This document shows, one piece after another, positions 35,210-46,614 of a DNA stretch of 64,000 bases. A program made the position numbers and the translations under genes. Within the stretch, counting starts at the first letter, position 1. Every line of letters begins with the position of its first letter. Under the pieces are notes generated by a model. That model made no database searches. It worked only from the letters and a program-made list of their open reading frames with translations, and was not told the origin of the DNA. Origin of the DNA: Epiperipatus broadwayi (taxonomy: Eukaryota > Onychophora > Udeonychophora > Euonychophora > Peripatidae); assembly GCA_028023455.1 (NCBI GenBank), contig JAQFVV010000030.1:2994501-3058500 (forward strand). Reading direction: 5' to 3'.

Positions 35210-37080
35210 TTTCTGATTAATCTTCATAATCTCTCTTTCACTTGCATTTGCGCAGTACTGTCTAAGATACTGTAATCATCTTCAGCTTACCTTCAATTTC
35301 TTGCAATTATTTGTAGGGTATGTTTACTGATTTTGACTTCATTTGATAGCAGAGATTGAAACTAATATTTAGTTATTAATTTAAAAAAAATGAAAATGCC
35401 ACCATCATATAGAGAATCTAATACAAACAAGTCAATAATGGCACTGTTTGTAAATTCTTTGTTCATAGGTCCAAAAATCCTTATTCATAAAGTCTTTTTA
35501 ATTGTTATTTTACATTTAAAAAATTCTATATTGTCCATAGTTTATTTAAATATTTATGATTATTTTTGCAAAATATTTTTCAAATATTTATTTTAAGATA
35601 AAGATATTCATGATTAAACTAAGATTTTATTTGAAAATGTTTGATTCAAATCAAGGCAAAAGAATTTAAAAACATTGAGCAAGAAGTTGTGATTGGCTGA
35701 AGAAGGAATATGTTATGATTGTAACCAGTTATTTTTAAATGATATTTTAATAATTAGAAAAGGAATTTTTAAATTTTAAAACAGGATTTTATTACTTTCT
35801 GATGTTTGAACAATAATTTGTTTGGATTTTAGAAATGGAATATAAATTTTTTTTATTTAAAATAGATTTTTATTGGCAATAGCAAAATGATAAAATGTTA
35901 CTGTTGTGATTATATGTTACAATTTATTTCTTTTCTCCTATATTTACAACATTGAAATATTATGTTTAAAAATGGTTTTATTTTTAATAAATAAATGAAA
36001 AATTATGGAAATTCAATATAAAATAAAGATTTGTTAAAATAAAATGTTGCAAATGTAACTCAACCATCACTAAAAACTGATAATAAAAAAAACCTTATAG
36101 GATTTGTTAACAAAAACATTAAATTGAAATAACTTTTATTCTCCTAGTTTTAAATCTGTAACATTATACTTTATAAGATTGACAAAGTCACCAGTCCTTT
36201 ATATAAAAAGATTATTAAAATAAATAATATATATATTTTTTACTTTGCGAGAAACTTTTTTTTTTTATAAGATCAAATTTTCTCTATTCATTAATTTCAT
36301 CAACATGTAATTACTATAGGCTATGTTTGATATATTGGTTAAAAATATGTAATTGATAAAGTATTTTATTTATCTACATTTTATCCATATTAATTTTAAA
36401 GGTTTCTGACTTTGCTGATTTGCTTTACACTATAATAAATATTTAATTTAATCCTTATTACAACGGTATGTTTTAATCACTTCCATCCTTCAATCCATCC
36501 AAATAATTCATAAATTTCTGAATTGACTGTTTAGGTGATCTGACAATTTCTTGTGTTTAGATTTGTAGAGGTCCCTTAGGTTCATAGTCTTAAGGTTATA
36601 ACCTTAATATATATTACTTATACCTTTAATAGAACTACATAATATATATGTTTAAATATCATATACTTATTAATATTGCAGTTTTCATTGTACAGTACCG
36701 CATTTTATAATTTTGGGTTACTATTCAAAGCCAGTAATAACAATCTTAGAATCACAAATATTTCTCTATGTTTACAATGATTATCTTTTATTTATCTTTC
36801 AAACTAAAAAATTATGTGGCTTCTAAAATATGTTATCACTTCAATAAGGATTAAAACCTTTCAAGCACACTCAATTTTTTACCTAATTTTATTTATTTAT
36901 TTTATTTCATAATTTTATTAGCCTTTTTCTAAATCAAATAGACTACAAAATTTTGCTTTTCTACAATCTCTCTAACTATTAGTTTATATAACTGATATTA
37001 TTATAATACACAGATTATATATTTGGAACATTTAAACAATAAATAATGCTGTTGAAAAATTTAATGATAGATAATATTAT
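35210..37080. other. AT-rich non-coding stretch
   Basis: No recognised element or exon on either strand. Confidence 0.5.
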
Positions 37081-37081
37081 G

Positions 37082-37640
37082 TTTTTTTTTAATTTATAAA
37101 TAACTTTATTGAAAAAAACATATGTAAGAATGATACAATTGTAAATAAAAATAAAAGTAATCCATGTTGCTTGGGCAACCAGATAGTCTGATGTGCTCAC
37201 TGGTGTTGTTTAATCCAGTTTAATTAGGCTTCATGTGTTATCAAATAAAAATCTAGATGAGATGATATTCTCCTTATGACAAAATTCCTTCGACTTAGAA
37301 ATAAATATGTCTTCAGGCTTGGGATGAGGAATGGTGAACTTGTTTTGACATCTGGCCATCCAGGTGGCATAAGTGATGAAGGCCAAATATCTTGAGATGA
37401 CACAATCTCTAGACAGGAAGCAGCTCTTGATATCTAATATTTTGTTCAGGGAAATGTGGCAGTTGTGAGAAATGAATGTTCTGATTTTGTCATATGCTGA
37501 GAAATCATTTATCATGTGGTCAAAGGTTTCAGAGGTTCTGTGGCAGTCATGACACATAGAATCTATGTTCTTGAAGAATCTTCTGTATGGCAGGAACCAG
37601 TTCATCTGGAGTAAATCCAGGTTGATTTTCACCAGGAAAC
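37082..37640 (-). pseudogene. L1/Tx1-like LINE, extreme C-terminus and 3' end
   Basis: The minus-strand frame 37231-37632 reads MKINLDLLQMNWFLPYRRFF, MCHDCHRTSETFDHM and YLAFITYATWMARCQNKF, homologous to the copy at 33006-34245 (NLNALPTNWFLYHRRGF..CGLC..ETIDHI). The final Cys of the knuckle is Phe here (NDF). After the stop, a 3' UTR ends with CAATAAAGTTATTT and an A run at 37082-37090, which marks the 3' terminus. Strongly 5'-truncated, as is common for target-primed insertions. Confidence 0.8.
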
Positions 37641-38765
37641 ATTGTTTTTCTATATTTATTTCCAGAAAGATTTATGTAATGATTTAATTTCACATGCATA
37701 TACATATATATGGTGCAAAAAAAAAATTGCATTAAATGCTGAGATATTTTTTGATTTATTTTTAAGGCCTTAAAATAACTGAGCAGTGCAAATTTCTACT
37801 GGCAATTTTATTTATTATTATTGTGGCCACTATTATTTCTATATAATTATTCACATGGTAAATGAATTTGGGTTGGCTACTCAGCAACACTCCTTATTCA
37901 GATATAAATGATACTGATTTTTATTTCTGAGTTTAAAAGTAAAAATCACTATGGTTCTTTTTCTCCGATGGTTGATAGTCTTTAATTGAGACATCATTTG
38001 CTCTACTTAAAAGCAGAATAAATGTAAGATTGTGTATGACAAACAAAAAAAAATTATTCATTCTTCAGATACTATGAAGTCATCAGCCAAAATAGCAGAT
38101 GCCAATCAAAGCAGAGAATGCTAAAAATGTGTGGGTTATGTGCATAAGTTGTCATTCAATAATAACATTTAATTTTGAAAAATGTGCCTAATATTACTTT
38201 TTTAAAGTTAGAAAAAAAATGAAAAGACAATTGATTTGAAAAGTAGACAATATTGAAGTGGGATTCTTTATAAGTAAAAAATAGAAAGACAGCAATGTGA
38301 GATTAATGATATAGCAGGAATAATGCAAAAAATAGCTATTCATCTTAGATAAGAATAGGTTATATTTATAACAATCAAGCTTTCAATCTGATGAAGAAGT
38401 TGATGATTTTTACTTAGGTGTACATATCAGATTAAACAATATTGTGAAATTGTTATAGAAGAATGTAATGCTAAAATCAAAACATAACTGAGATAAAAAG
38501 TTTTATAGATGAATTTAGATATGGTGACTAAAATGAGAAAGAAAATAGATTTGTGGTATATGTGGAAAAACATAATGTGTATTATGAACTTTAAAAAAAA
38601 AATCCAAAGTAGAAATGGACATGGAAGCATCAAAATGAGACTATAATAAAGTTGAATTATATTTTGGTTATCAGAAAATATATATTTCAAGATTGTAATT
38701 TATTTATTAGATTCAACATAGGATGTAATCATCAATAAGTGGCATGTAATGCAAATCTAGAGACC
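37640..38765. other. AT-rich non-coding stretch
   Basis: No recognised element or exon. The minus-strand open frame at 38427-38690 is hydrophobic by base composition and has no family resemblance. Confidence 0.5.
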
Positions 38766-38781
38766 AAAACTATTAAGAATA

Positions 38782-38869
38782 GTTGGTGGCCTAGCGATTA
38801 GCATAGCTACCTTCCAAGCAGCTGGCCCAGGTTCACTTCCTGGTCAATGCTTTGACATATAAAAAAAAC
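38782..38869 (+). mobile_element. tRNA-like SINE, 5'-shortened copy
   Basis: GTTGGTGGCCTAGCG, ATTAGCATAGCTACC, GCAGCTGGCCCAGG, box B GGTTCACTTCC, GGTCAATGCTTTGACATAT and an A8 run. A perfect 12-bp duplication CTATTAAGAATA at 38770-38781 and 38870-38881 defines the ends. It lacks the first ~7 bases (GTCAAGC) of the family. Confidence 0.82.
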
Positions 38870-39177
38870 CTATTAAGAATAATAGTATTAATAGTTTACA
38901 TTCTTAATCTTAAGGATATACTCAAATTAATTTAAGCAAAAACTTGAAAATCATTTTAAAACATTACAAATTTTGATGAATATTTGAACTTGAATAAATT
39001 ACAAAACAGGATAACTGATACTCTAGTAAAGTAAGCTAATAGTTGATATAAAAAACAGCATCACTGAGCAATATTTAACTGAGACAAGGCAATGCATGAA
39101 GAAAATAAGAAATATAAAAATATTTTAAGTTGATCTTTTTAATAAGAATATTTAAAAATGAAACTAGCATTAATATG

Positions 39178-39777
39178 TGTTTTCCTGGATGTTTGTGATG
39201 ATGGTGTTCTAGTTGTATTTTTATATTGGACTATTTCCATAATCTAATATGAGTATGGAATGTCTTTAGAAAAAAAAAACTCTTATTTAAATATTCCAAA
39301 TACATTCAACTGTTAGTAATAGCACATCAAACAGGTTAGTATACGCACAACGTTTTGAGAGGTTTTATTCTCTCCACTTCTTCAGGTGTTGCTGGCCTGA
39401 CCAGTGACAGTACTAGCATGGGATTCGAACTTGGACCTTGGATCTAGGTTCGAATCCCATAATAGTACCATCACTAATCAGGCAGCAACACCTGAAGAAG
39501 AGGGGAGAATAATACCTCTTGAAACATTGTGCATATACTAACCTGTTTGGTGTGCATCCAGGTTTAAATCCCATGCTAGTACTGTCACTGGTCAGGCCAG
39601 TAACACCTGAAGAAGAGGGAGAATAATACCTCTCAAAACATTGTGCATATAGTAACCTGTTTGATGTGCTATTATTAACAGTTTAATGTATTTAAAATAT
39701 TTACATAAAAGTTACATTTTTCTAAAGACATTCATTACTCACATTAGATGATGGAAATAATCCAATATAAAAATACA
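39178..39777. mobile_element. Family E tailed palindrome, full copy
   Basis: A left-only tail (39178-39225, TTTTCCTGGATGTTTGTG) is followed by inverted arms of about 150-270 bases containing GTATTTTTATATTGGAC, GCACATCAAACAGG and CACTTCTTCAGGTG, meeting near 39430 at the motif GGATTCGAACTTGG/CTAGGTTCGAATCC. The inner arm on the right is present twice (CACCTGAAGAAGAG at about 39488 and 39605, period 117). Flanks are a perfect 15-bp duplication ACTAGCATTAATATG at 39163-39177 and 39778-39792. No coding capacity. Confidence 0.85.
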
Positions 39778-39799
39778 ACTAGCATTAATATGATATAAA

Positions 39800-40720
39800 A
39801 ATATTTAACTGGGATCAAATCTACCATATATATTATCACTTTTACCACCATATATTTTAATAAGAGCTCAGCCAGATCTCTCCTTACAACTTTTGTGCCT
39901 AAATTATAACTCTCACAACCTGATTTATTTATTTCGTATTGATGACCAGATCTATTTATATATAAATAAATTTATCTAATGACAATAATTACCCATTCTT
40001 TTCTCCTTTCCCCATGCTTCATATATCTGTGTGTGCTTCAATTTATACATTATTACAATTTGTAAAACACTCTGACTCTTATTTCACGGTCTACAATAAA
40101 TTTTGAAAGGTTATTTTAGATGGTATTATTGAGTCATTGAGCAAACATAAATTTAAGTAAACGTTTTGACTTATTTGAATAATAGAACTTGATGTATAGG
40201 TTCCACATTGAGTGCCTATGTATCAGTTGGAAAAAGGGTCTTATGTGCTCTTACTCCATATATACTACCCCAGTTGTATGAATAAATGTATCATATATAT
40301 TATTACTATGATATATTTTAATAAAAGCTCAACTATATTTTTTGACCTTAACCCAGGTGATAGATAGCTAGTGAAGCATATGATGATGAAATATTTATAA
40401 TTGATGAGAACCAGCCATTTTAAATTCTATAGAATTTTAGACAATGTAATAAATTAATCCTCATTATTATTACTATTATTTTCTTTTAGACTAGTATTTA
40501 TCATAACTACTAGCTCATTAATTTTTGTTTTGATAATCTTTTTTATAAATCACACACACATACATTTTTAAAAGTTTTTAATTACATTGGAATGCTGCCA
40601 GGGGTAAGTAAATAAACATTTTAATAAAAATTAACAATTTAATAATACTAAAAAAAAAATTTAATTACAAAAGCATTTTTAAAATATAACACTTAACTTC
40701 TAAAAATAAAGTACATTTTC
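39800..40720. other. AT-rich non-coding stretch
   Basis: No recognised element or exon. The phrase ATATATTATYACTWTKA recurs near 39829 and 40294, a weak local repeat. Confidence 0.45.
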
Positions 40721-40727
40721 TTTTACA

Positions 40728-40990
40728 GATCCATTAAAGTATGGAGATTGGCTATCTTAATATAAAGCTAAGCACTGATTATATATGTGTATGAGAATAG
40801 TAATCTAGACCAACTGATGATTGCTGGTTTAGCATGAAATACGTGTATGGGTGATTATTTATCTTTTCAACATGTGTGTGATCAGGTGGGTCAGCAATAT
40901 GAGATGGTACTGAGAGTAGTGGGTCGTGTGAAGGTCTGAGTTCGAATCCCGCCTATATTACATATATAAATGCAGGTTTAAGCCTGTGCA
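40728..40990 (+). mobile_element. Family A repeat with best-kept box B
   Basis: Single arm: ATCCATTAAAGTATGG, GGCTATCTTAATATAAAGC, hammerhead segment (40807-40852), GCAATATGAGATGGTAC, GTCTGAGTTCGAATCCC and tail TACATATATAAATGCAGG...AAGCCTGTG. The GTTCGAATCCC motif matches a tRNA box B, but no tRNA fold is present. Confidence 0.78.
40807..40852 (+). ncRNA. Hammerhead ribozyme motif, family A (both core boxes intact)
   Basis: Stem I ACCAA (40809-40813), core CUGAUGA (40814-40820), stem II UUGCU/AGCAU around GGUUU with the core-proximal pair lost (U-U) and four pairs kept, GAA (40836-40838), a short stem III with A17 at 40847, then UGGG, which pairs with the stem I strand with one mismatch. All required core bases are present. 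Helix damage makes activity doubtful but it is the best preserved family A core with a recognisable stem I. Confidence 0.62.
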
Positions 40991-41008
40991 ATGTATTAGA
41001 TTATACTA

Positions 41009-41514
41009 TATATATATATGTGCTGCGTGCACAGATAATGAAGCTAATATATATAATCTAAAGCAAATATAAAATACTATTTTAGCTAAGTACTTTTAAG
41101 AGACTTCTTGTTCTCATACTCATAGCTACTATTTTGTTAGAAAGTATGTTGTTAGAAGGAAAATTTATGCAAAATAATGCAAATTAGTTATAACTGCCAT
41201 TTTGGGGATAAGGCAAAGCAGGCTTCTTTTCAATTGATGGACTTAGGATTAAAGAGAAGCCTGCTTTGCCTTATCCCGAAAATGGCAGGTATAACTAATT
41301 TGCATTATTTTGCATAAATTTTTCTTCTAACAACACACTTTCTAACAAAATAGTAGCTATGAGTATGAGAACAAGAAGTCTCTCGAAAGCACTTAGCTAA
41401 AATAGTATTTTATATTTGCTTTCGATTTTATAAAATAGCTTCATTATCTGTGCGTGCAGCATATATATATATAGTATTTTACAATTTAATGAAGAAAAAA
41501 TTCAATTATTTTAC
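41009..41514. mobile_element. Family F tailed palindrome, youngest-looking copy
   Basis: Arms of about 220 bases (to 41230 and from 41252 to 41476) are nearly identical: GTGCTGCGTGCACAG/ CTGTGCGTGCAGC, AGCTATGAGTATGAGAAC, TTTTGCATAAATTTT, GGCAAAGCAGGCTTCT. The loop is about 20 bases. A right-only tail of 38 bases (41477-41514) precedes an 11-bp duplication AGATTATAMTA (one mismatch) at 40998-41008 and 41515-41525. Very high arm identity suggests either recent insertion or arm correction. No coding capacity. Confidence 0.75.
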
Positions 41515-41529
41515 AGATTATAATAATAT

Positions 41530-44265
41530 TGAAATTTTTAAAAAATGTATATATACAAAGATATGAAAGAAAATAATCTCAAAAAAATACACAGATAATT
41601 AATGTATTCATGGACATGAAGAAATAGAAAAATACCAATAAACAAAATATCATACTCTAACCTTTGATTTTAGAGTTCATTAAAATTCATAGTTTTAAGT
41701 ATGTACTATTTCTGTATTCTTTGTTATGAGCAAATATATTTTATGTTCATTTTCCTAAATGTCACAATTAAATTTTTATGGTTTGATTACTGTTGAGTGA
41801 TTTCCCTAAAAGGGCTGTCTATTTTCTTATTTGATAGATTTTTTTTTAGGTTACTTAGCATACACACATGTGAAATCATAATAATGTATCTGTTTGTAGA
41901 TCTGGTCTTTTAAAAAGCATTGGCTATGAGAGATCATTTTTTCCAAGTGTTTCATACTTCTCTCTCCCTCTCTTCTACAGTATATTGTTTAAATAAAACT
42001 TTTGGCAGGAAAAGACATTCTGAGAAGTAAGCCAGTCATTTCTGGCAATTAGTGTTGTAGCTCTTATTAAGGTCGCATTTACTTTCTCATACTGAGTTTT
42101 CCTCTATAGACATTATTTTTCATTTTGCTATTGGAATATTAGATTTTTTTTTCACTCATAATTTTTTAATAAGGGTTTTAAACAGCAACTTAATGGAAGC
42201 AAATTATTATTATTTTCTTCTTGTAATTAGGTTTATTTACTCTAGGTCAGTTGCAGTCAGAAAGAGAGAAAACAATGAAAGAAACTCAGTTTATAGCTCA
42301 AAATCTTTTCATTATGCGTCAGATCCATGCAGATAAACTAACAAAAGTTTTACTTTAGATTTGTTTTTTTTTCTTCTTATCTCTTTTGTTTTTACTTAAT
42401 GTGATTTTAAACTTACAAAAGAAATAATTCATCAGATTAATTTTTTTTTATAGATCTGCTTATTTGCTCATAAAAGAGATAAATTTACCACACACACACG
42501 CACACGCGCGCGCACACACACACAAAACAAATTTAATTAGAAACTACATATTTTATTTTTTAAGGAAAAATGTTATAACTTTACTTTTTTCTCTCACTAA
42601 GTTTAATAAACATGAATAATTTTAATATCTAGCCAAGTAGGGTTTATAATAGGTAAATTTATCATTTTAAACAATTAGTTAAATATAGTTTTAAAAAATA
42701 CAATTTAAATTTTTTTTCTTTTTTTTATGGCCCTTTATTTTTAATGAAGTGAAAATTGAAAGGTTTGAACCCATGTGTTATAATGTTCTGGTCAATATGA
42801 AAGTCATATATACTTTTATTGTTTTAATCAATTATAGAAAAAAGTGATTTTTTAAATTTATTTGATGAATTCCAATACAAAGAATTTTAAATAAAAGTTA
42901 GAGAAAAAAGTAAACACCAAGCAAACTTATATTGCTACTTCTATTACTCCTACTACTACTATCACTACTGCCACTACCACCAATAATAATAATGACATAA
43001 CAACAACAACAACAATAATAAGAAGAAGAAGGAGGAGAAGAAGAAAGAAGAAAAAGAAGAAGAAGGAGAATTATTATTATTATTATTCAGTTTTTTCACT
43101 TTATATTATGATTATTGTTACTAACAATAATCTATATGTACATTACAAATTTTATTTAAATTTTATCATCAATTAATTGATTTTAAAAATACACACACTC
43201 TTAAAGTTAGAGACTAAGTCACAAATAAATAATAATGTTATTAGTTGCTCAGAAGATCGTGTAATGTTCATCAACACAAACAATAAGTTATTCACATTTC
43301 CACTCCTTCTCTTCTCAGATGAAAATTGAAACAAGAATTATTTTTTATCATCCATTCTTCCAACTATATCAAGCATGTTTATGTCATTATTTTTATGTAA
43401 AGAATTAATCTACGTATTCAATCCACTGTTATTCAAATATTCCTTTCTTGTTGTAAGTAATGCTGTTTGTTCTATATTCGATCCAGATTTACAAAAAATT
43501 GAGGCAATCAATTTTTAAAACAGAAAATTTTATACTTCTCTTATTTTAATTTTCAGTGAATTGTAACCAAATGAACGTAAAGCATTTATAAAAAAAATAA
43601 ATAGCGGATGGGGGGGGGGGGTCTAGTTAATATATAGAAAGAATCTGCAAAAGAGAAATTTCAATTCATTAAAACAAACTCTAAAATATTAATTTAGGGA
43701 TAAAATAGTGAATAATTTATTATAGCATAAAGTAATATATTAATGTATTCTGGGGATGGTTATTTTCATAAGAGAGACAGAATATTTTTTTAAAATTTAA
43801 ATTCTGAGTTTTTTTTCCCACTTATTTCAAATTAATTAAACTGCGATAATAAATTGCAATGAGGAAAAATCCAAAATAGAACTTGTTAATAAAATACCAA
43901 GTAAAATTAATTGTCTAACTCGGAAAAAGGACACAACAGGTTGAAAATCAGAGGTTATATGCTAGTAAAATATATATAATTAATTTCATATGGTGAAAAG
44001 AATACTTTGACGCTATGACTAAAAATAATAATCAATATTTTAAAAAAGATCGATGCACGCAATAGAATTGAAAAGTAAAAAAAAAAAATTATCCAATAAA
44101 TACTTTATTTGTGCAAAAAAGATTTATTCCTACAATAAAATTGAAAACCCAAAAACAAATGGTTAACACAAAATATTCATCCTCTTTGATCATTTTCTGT
44201 TACAAATGTGTTATCATCTTGAGAAGCAAAACACTTCTCAAAATCTTCAACTTTGACTTATTTAT
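41530..44265. other. AT-rich stretch with microsatellites
   Basis: No gene recognised. Contains a CA/CG dinucleotide run (42490-42524), the composite trinucleotide tract listed separately and an 11-base G run at about 43611-43621. Confidence 0.55.
42933..43087. repeat. Composite trinucleotide microsatellite
   Basis: Successive blocks of TAC/CTA, AAT, CAA, AAG/AGG and TTA repeats follow each other without spacers over about 155 bases. Confidence 0.85.
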
Positions 44266-44280
44266 TAATCGTTCACATTC

Positions 44281-44387
44281 TTTTTTTTCTCATGTGTCAT
44301 AGCATCAGCCGGGAAGTGAACCCGCTATCCTGGGACAACTGCTTGTAAAGCAGCTGTCGCTGACCTCTCGACCATCAATGCTTGACG
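44281..44387 (-). mobile_element. tRNA-like SINE, short subfamily
   Basis: Minus strand: GTCAAGCATTGATGGTCG, AGAGGTCAGCGACAGC, hairpin GCTTTACAAGC, GTTGTCCCAGGATAGC, box B GGGTTCACTTCCC, GATGCTATGACACATG, then an A-rich tail. A 13-bp duplication ATCGTTCAYATTY with two mismatches lies at 44268-44280 and 44388-44400. Confidence 0.82.
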
Positions 44388-44399
44388 ATCGTTCATATT

Positions 44400-45110
44400 T
44401 CTTTTGTGATTGCCTGCTCATAGGCATTACCATTAATGTAATTAGTACCACCAACACCACCTATCTTCCATTTTTTTCACTTTTACCAAATATTAGTATA
44501 TAATAAAATAGTATTAAATAAGTAACTCAAGTTGAAAAACGAACATTCATAGACTGATTGATGCAAATACACAAAATGACAATCAAGTCATAATATAGTA
44601 TAAATAAACATTTTCTCTGCATGAATGACCTTTGTTAGTCAAGTTTGAAATGTTAAAACACACATATTAAAATGTTAAAAAATAAATAAATAAATTTAAA
44701 TACAGTCTTAGTATTTGTAAGATTCATCATAATAGAAGCATCCAAAAATTACAAATGTTTGAAGGCAAAAATATAAGTCTATCCTCAAAAAAAATATGCA
44801 AGTAAATTTACTTGTTAAATTTTTCATAAATTTAAATACAGCACTATCCTATTTCAAGGTTTAATGTTCAACAATATGATAAATAATAATTTAGTGTTTT
44901 AATGCATATTTTCAAGTCACACTAGCAATTTTAATTTGTATAAGTGGAAACATGTACTGCATAATTATATTTTATATATGCTACTTGTGTATGCCTTAGA
45001 TAATAGAAAATCAAATCAGTTTCTCCTATAATTTAAGTTAAACTCAGATAAAAATTAGCACTAAAGATCCATATTTTATTAAACATAAATATAGGCATCT
45101 TATGTTTAAT
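44400..45110. other. AT-rich non-coding stretch
   Basis: No recognised element or exon. Confidence 0.5.
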
Positions 45111-45117
45111 AATTTAA

Positions 45118-45180
45118 ATATAGGGGATTTGAACTCAGACTTTCAAGCACTCTTCAATTATCCACACTATCTCATACCAT
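45118..45180 (-). mobile_element. Family A terminal fragment
   Basis: Only the box-B end of family A remains: GGGGATTTGAACTCAGAC, TTTCAAGCACTC and CCACACTATCTCATACC. The hammerhead segment is missing. Confidence 0.65.
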
Positions 45181-45623
45181 TTAATAATTTAACAAATATA
45201 AGATTAAAATTAGTTTGTAATATTTCTAAAAAATTATTTAGATTTACAATGTCTATAATTACAACATATAATTATAAATATCAATGCAAAAATAAAATTA
45301 ATGTATTTTTAACAATTTAGTTTATTAATAATTGTTGAATAATTGAATGTGAGTTTACAATTTTTTTATAAACCAATATTTGTCATTGCATACATTATAA
45401 ATATAAAAAAACTACAATTTATTGAAAATTGAAAAATTAATTTTATCAATTTTTTCTTTAAATCTTTCAACATACCACTTAGTTTGTATTACCAATAGCT
45501 TTAATAATTATTTTGAATTATAATATGCTTATAGTTGATCTGTATTTGTTATATAATAAAAAGATCTTCCTTAAGATATTATCACTTACTTTTCAAGAAA
45601 TTTTATTTAACTTATAGCTTCTT

Positions 45624-45735
45624 TTTTTTCCATGTGTCATAGCATCGGCCGGGAGTCGAACCCGCAACAACAGTCGGCAACCAACTGTTTGCTTGCAAGG
45701 CAGCTGCGCTGACCTCTCGGCTAACAACGCTTGAC
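45624..45735 (-). mobile_element. tRNA-like SINE, long subfamily, best-kept copy
   Basis: Minus strand: GTCAAGCGTTGTTAGCCG, AGAGGTCAGCGCAGCTGCC, CTTGCAAGCAAACAG, TTGGTTGCCGACTG, box B GGGTTCGACTCCC, GGCCGATGCTATGACACATG, then eight A. A 15-bp duplication AACTTAYAGYTTCTT lies at 45609-45623 and 45736-45750. The 5' end (GTCAAGCGTTG) and the 3' end (CGATGCTATGAC) can pair, as a tRNA acceptor stem would. The copy has the least decayed box A and box B. Confidence 0.86.
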
Positions 45736-46278
45736 AACTTACAGTTTCTTGTTGGTGAAAAACATTTGTTCGGAATTTTGTGCAAATAATTCATTTCATT
45801 TGCGGCAAGGTACTCTTTTTCTTGTTCTCATGTACATATAAAAAGACTATAAATCTGATCTGCTAGCAAAAAAAATAGTAATAATTAGTTATTTTATATA
45901 CAAAAGAATTCGCATATTAATTTAACACTTACTAAAAAAAATGTAGAGAATATAATAAAATAAATATGTCGACAACACGCAATTATACAAAACTTCTTTA
46001 GAATGAAAGATTATAATCATTATTTGAATATAGATTTACTTCCCATCTTTTGTTATCTTTACACACATAAATTTTCTTTTTTTAAAAAAAAAAAAACTGA
46101 ATTTTACCAAAACTACTAAAAATAACTGGTATTTGCTAAAGGCAGTGAATTAATTGAACACATTTGTGAATTTTACTCAGAAATTTGAACTCGGACTTTC
46201 AAGCATCCTTCAACTATCCATACTATCTCATACAACTCATACATATGACCATACACATGTACAAAAGATAAATAATCA

Positions 46279-46323
46279 CCAATATCCGTATTTTGTGCTG
46301 AAGCAGCACTCATCAGTTGGTCC
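46279..46323 (-). ncRNA. Hammerhead ribozyme motif, family A (one core base changed)
   Basis: Minus strand: ACCAA (46317-46321), CUGAUGA (46310-46316), stem II GUGCU/AGCAC extended by a G-C pair around CUU, AAA where GAA is required, AU-ACGG-AU as stem III, A17, UUGG closing stem I. All helices form; only G12 is A. This copy best shows the short stem III with loop ACGG. Confidence 0.7.
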
Positions 46324-46614
46324 AGATCATCATCTTCCACATATATATATATAATCAGCGCTCAGTTTTATATTAAGATAGCAAACCCTCATACTTTAAT
46401 GACAGGCTTCAATCCATCGCAATTCCAACTCCTCAGCCATCCATACCATTGAAATCTAACGATGGAAAGCCCAAATCCCATGCTGATGCCAATATTATTA
46501 TCATGCCCATGTTGACCATCAGCATGGGATTTCAGCTTTCTATCATCAGATTTCAATGGTATGGATGGCTGAGGAGTTGGAGATTTGAGTGGATTGAAGC
46601 CTGTCATAAAGTAT

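Noticed and set aside
39489-39530. Family E CTGAAGA...GAAAC segment as a full hammerhead
   Set aside because: Stem I does not pair and stem II is offset by a base; kept only as a weak resemblance.
40917-40945. GTCTGAGTTCGAATCCC in family A as evidence of a tRNA gene or tRNA-derived SINE
   Set aside because: It resembles box B, but no cloverleaf forms and no box A is at the right spacing; the hammerhead and inverted-arm structure explain the family better.
41385-41440. Family F CTATGAG...CTCTCGAAAGC as a hammerhead
   Set aside because: The first catalytic box is not CUGANGA in either arm, so the core cannot form.
42490-43087. Regularly spaced repeats as a CRISPR-like array
   Set aside because: They are ordinary di- and trinucleotide microsatellites without spacers.
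45612-45794. Short open frames across SINE copies (45612-45794 minus, 60743-60966 both strands) as genes
   Set aside because: They are translations of the tRNA-like SINE and its flanks.
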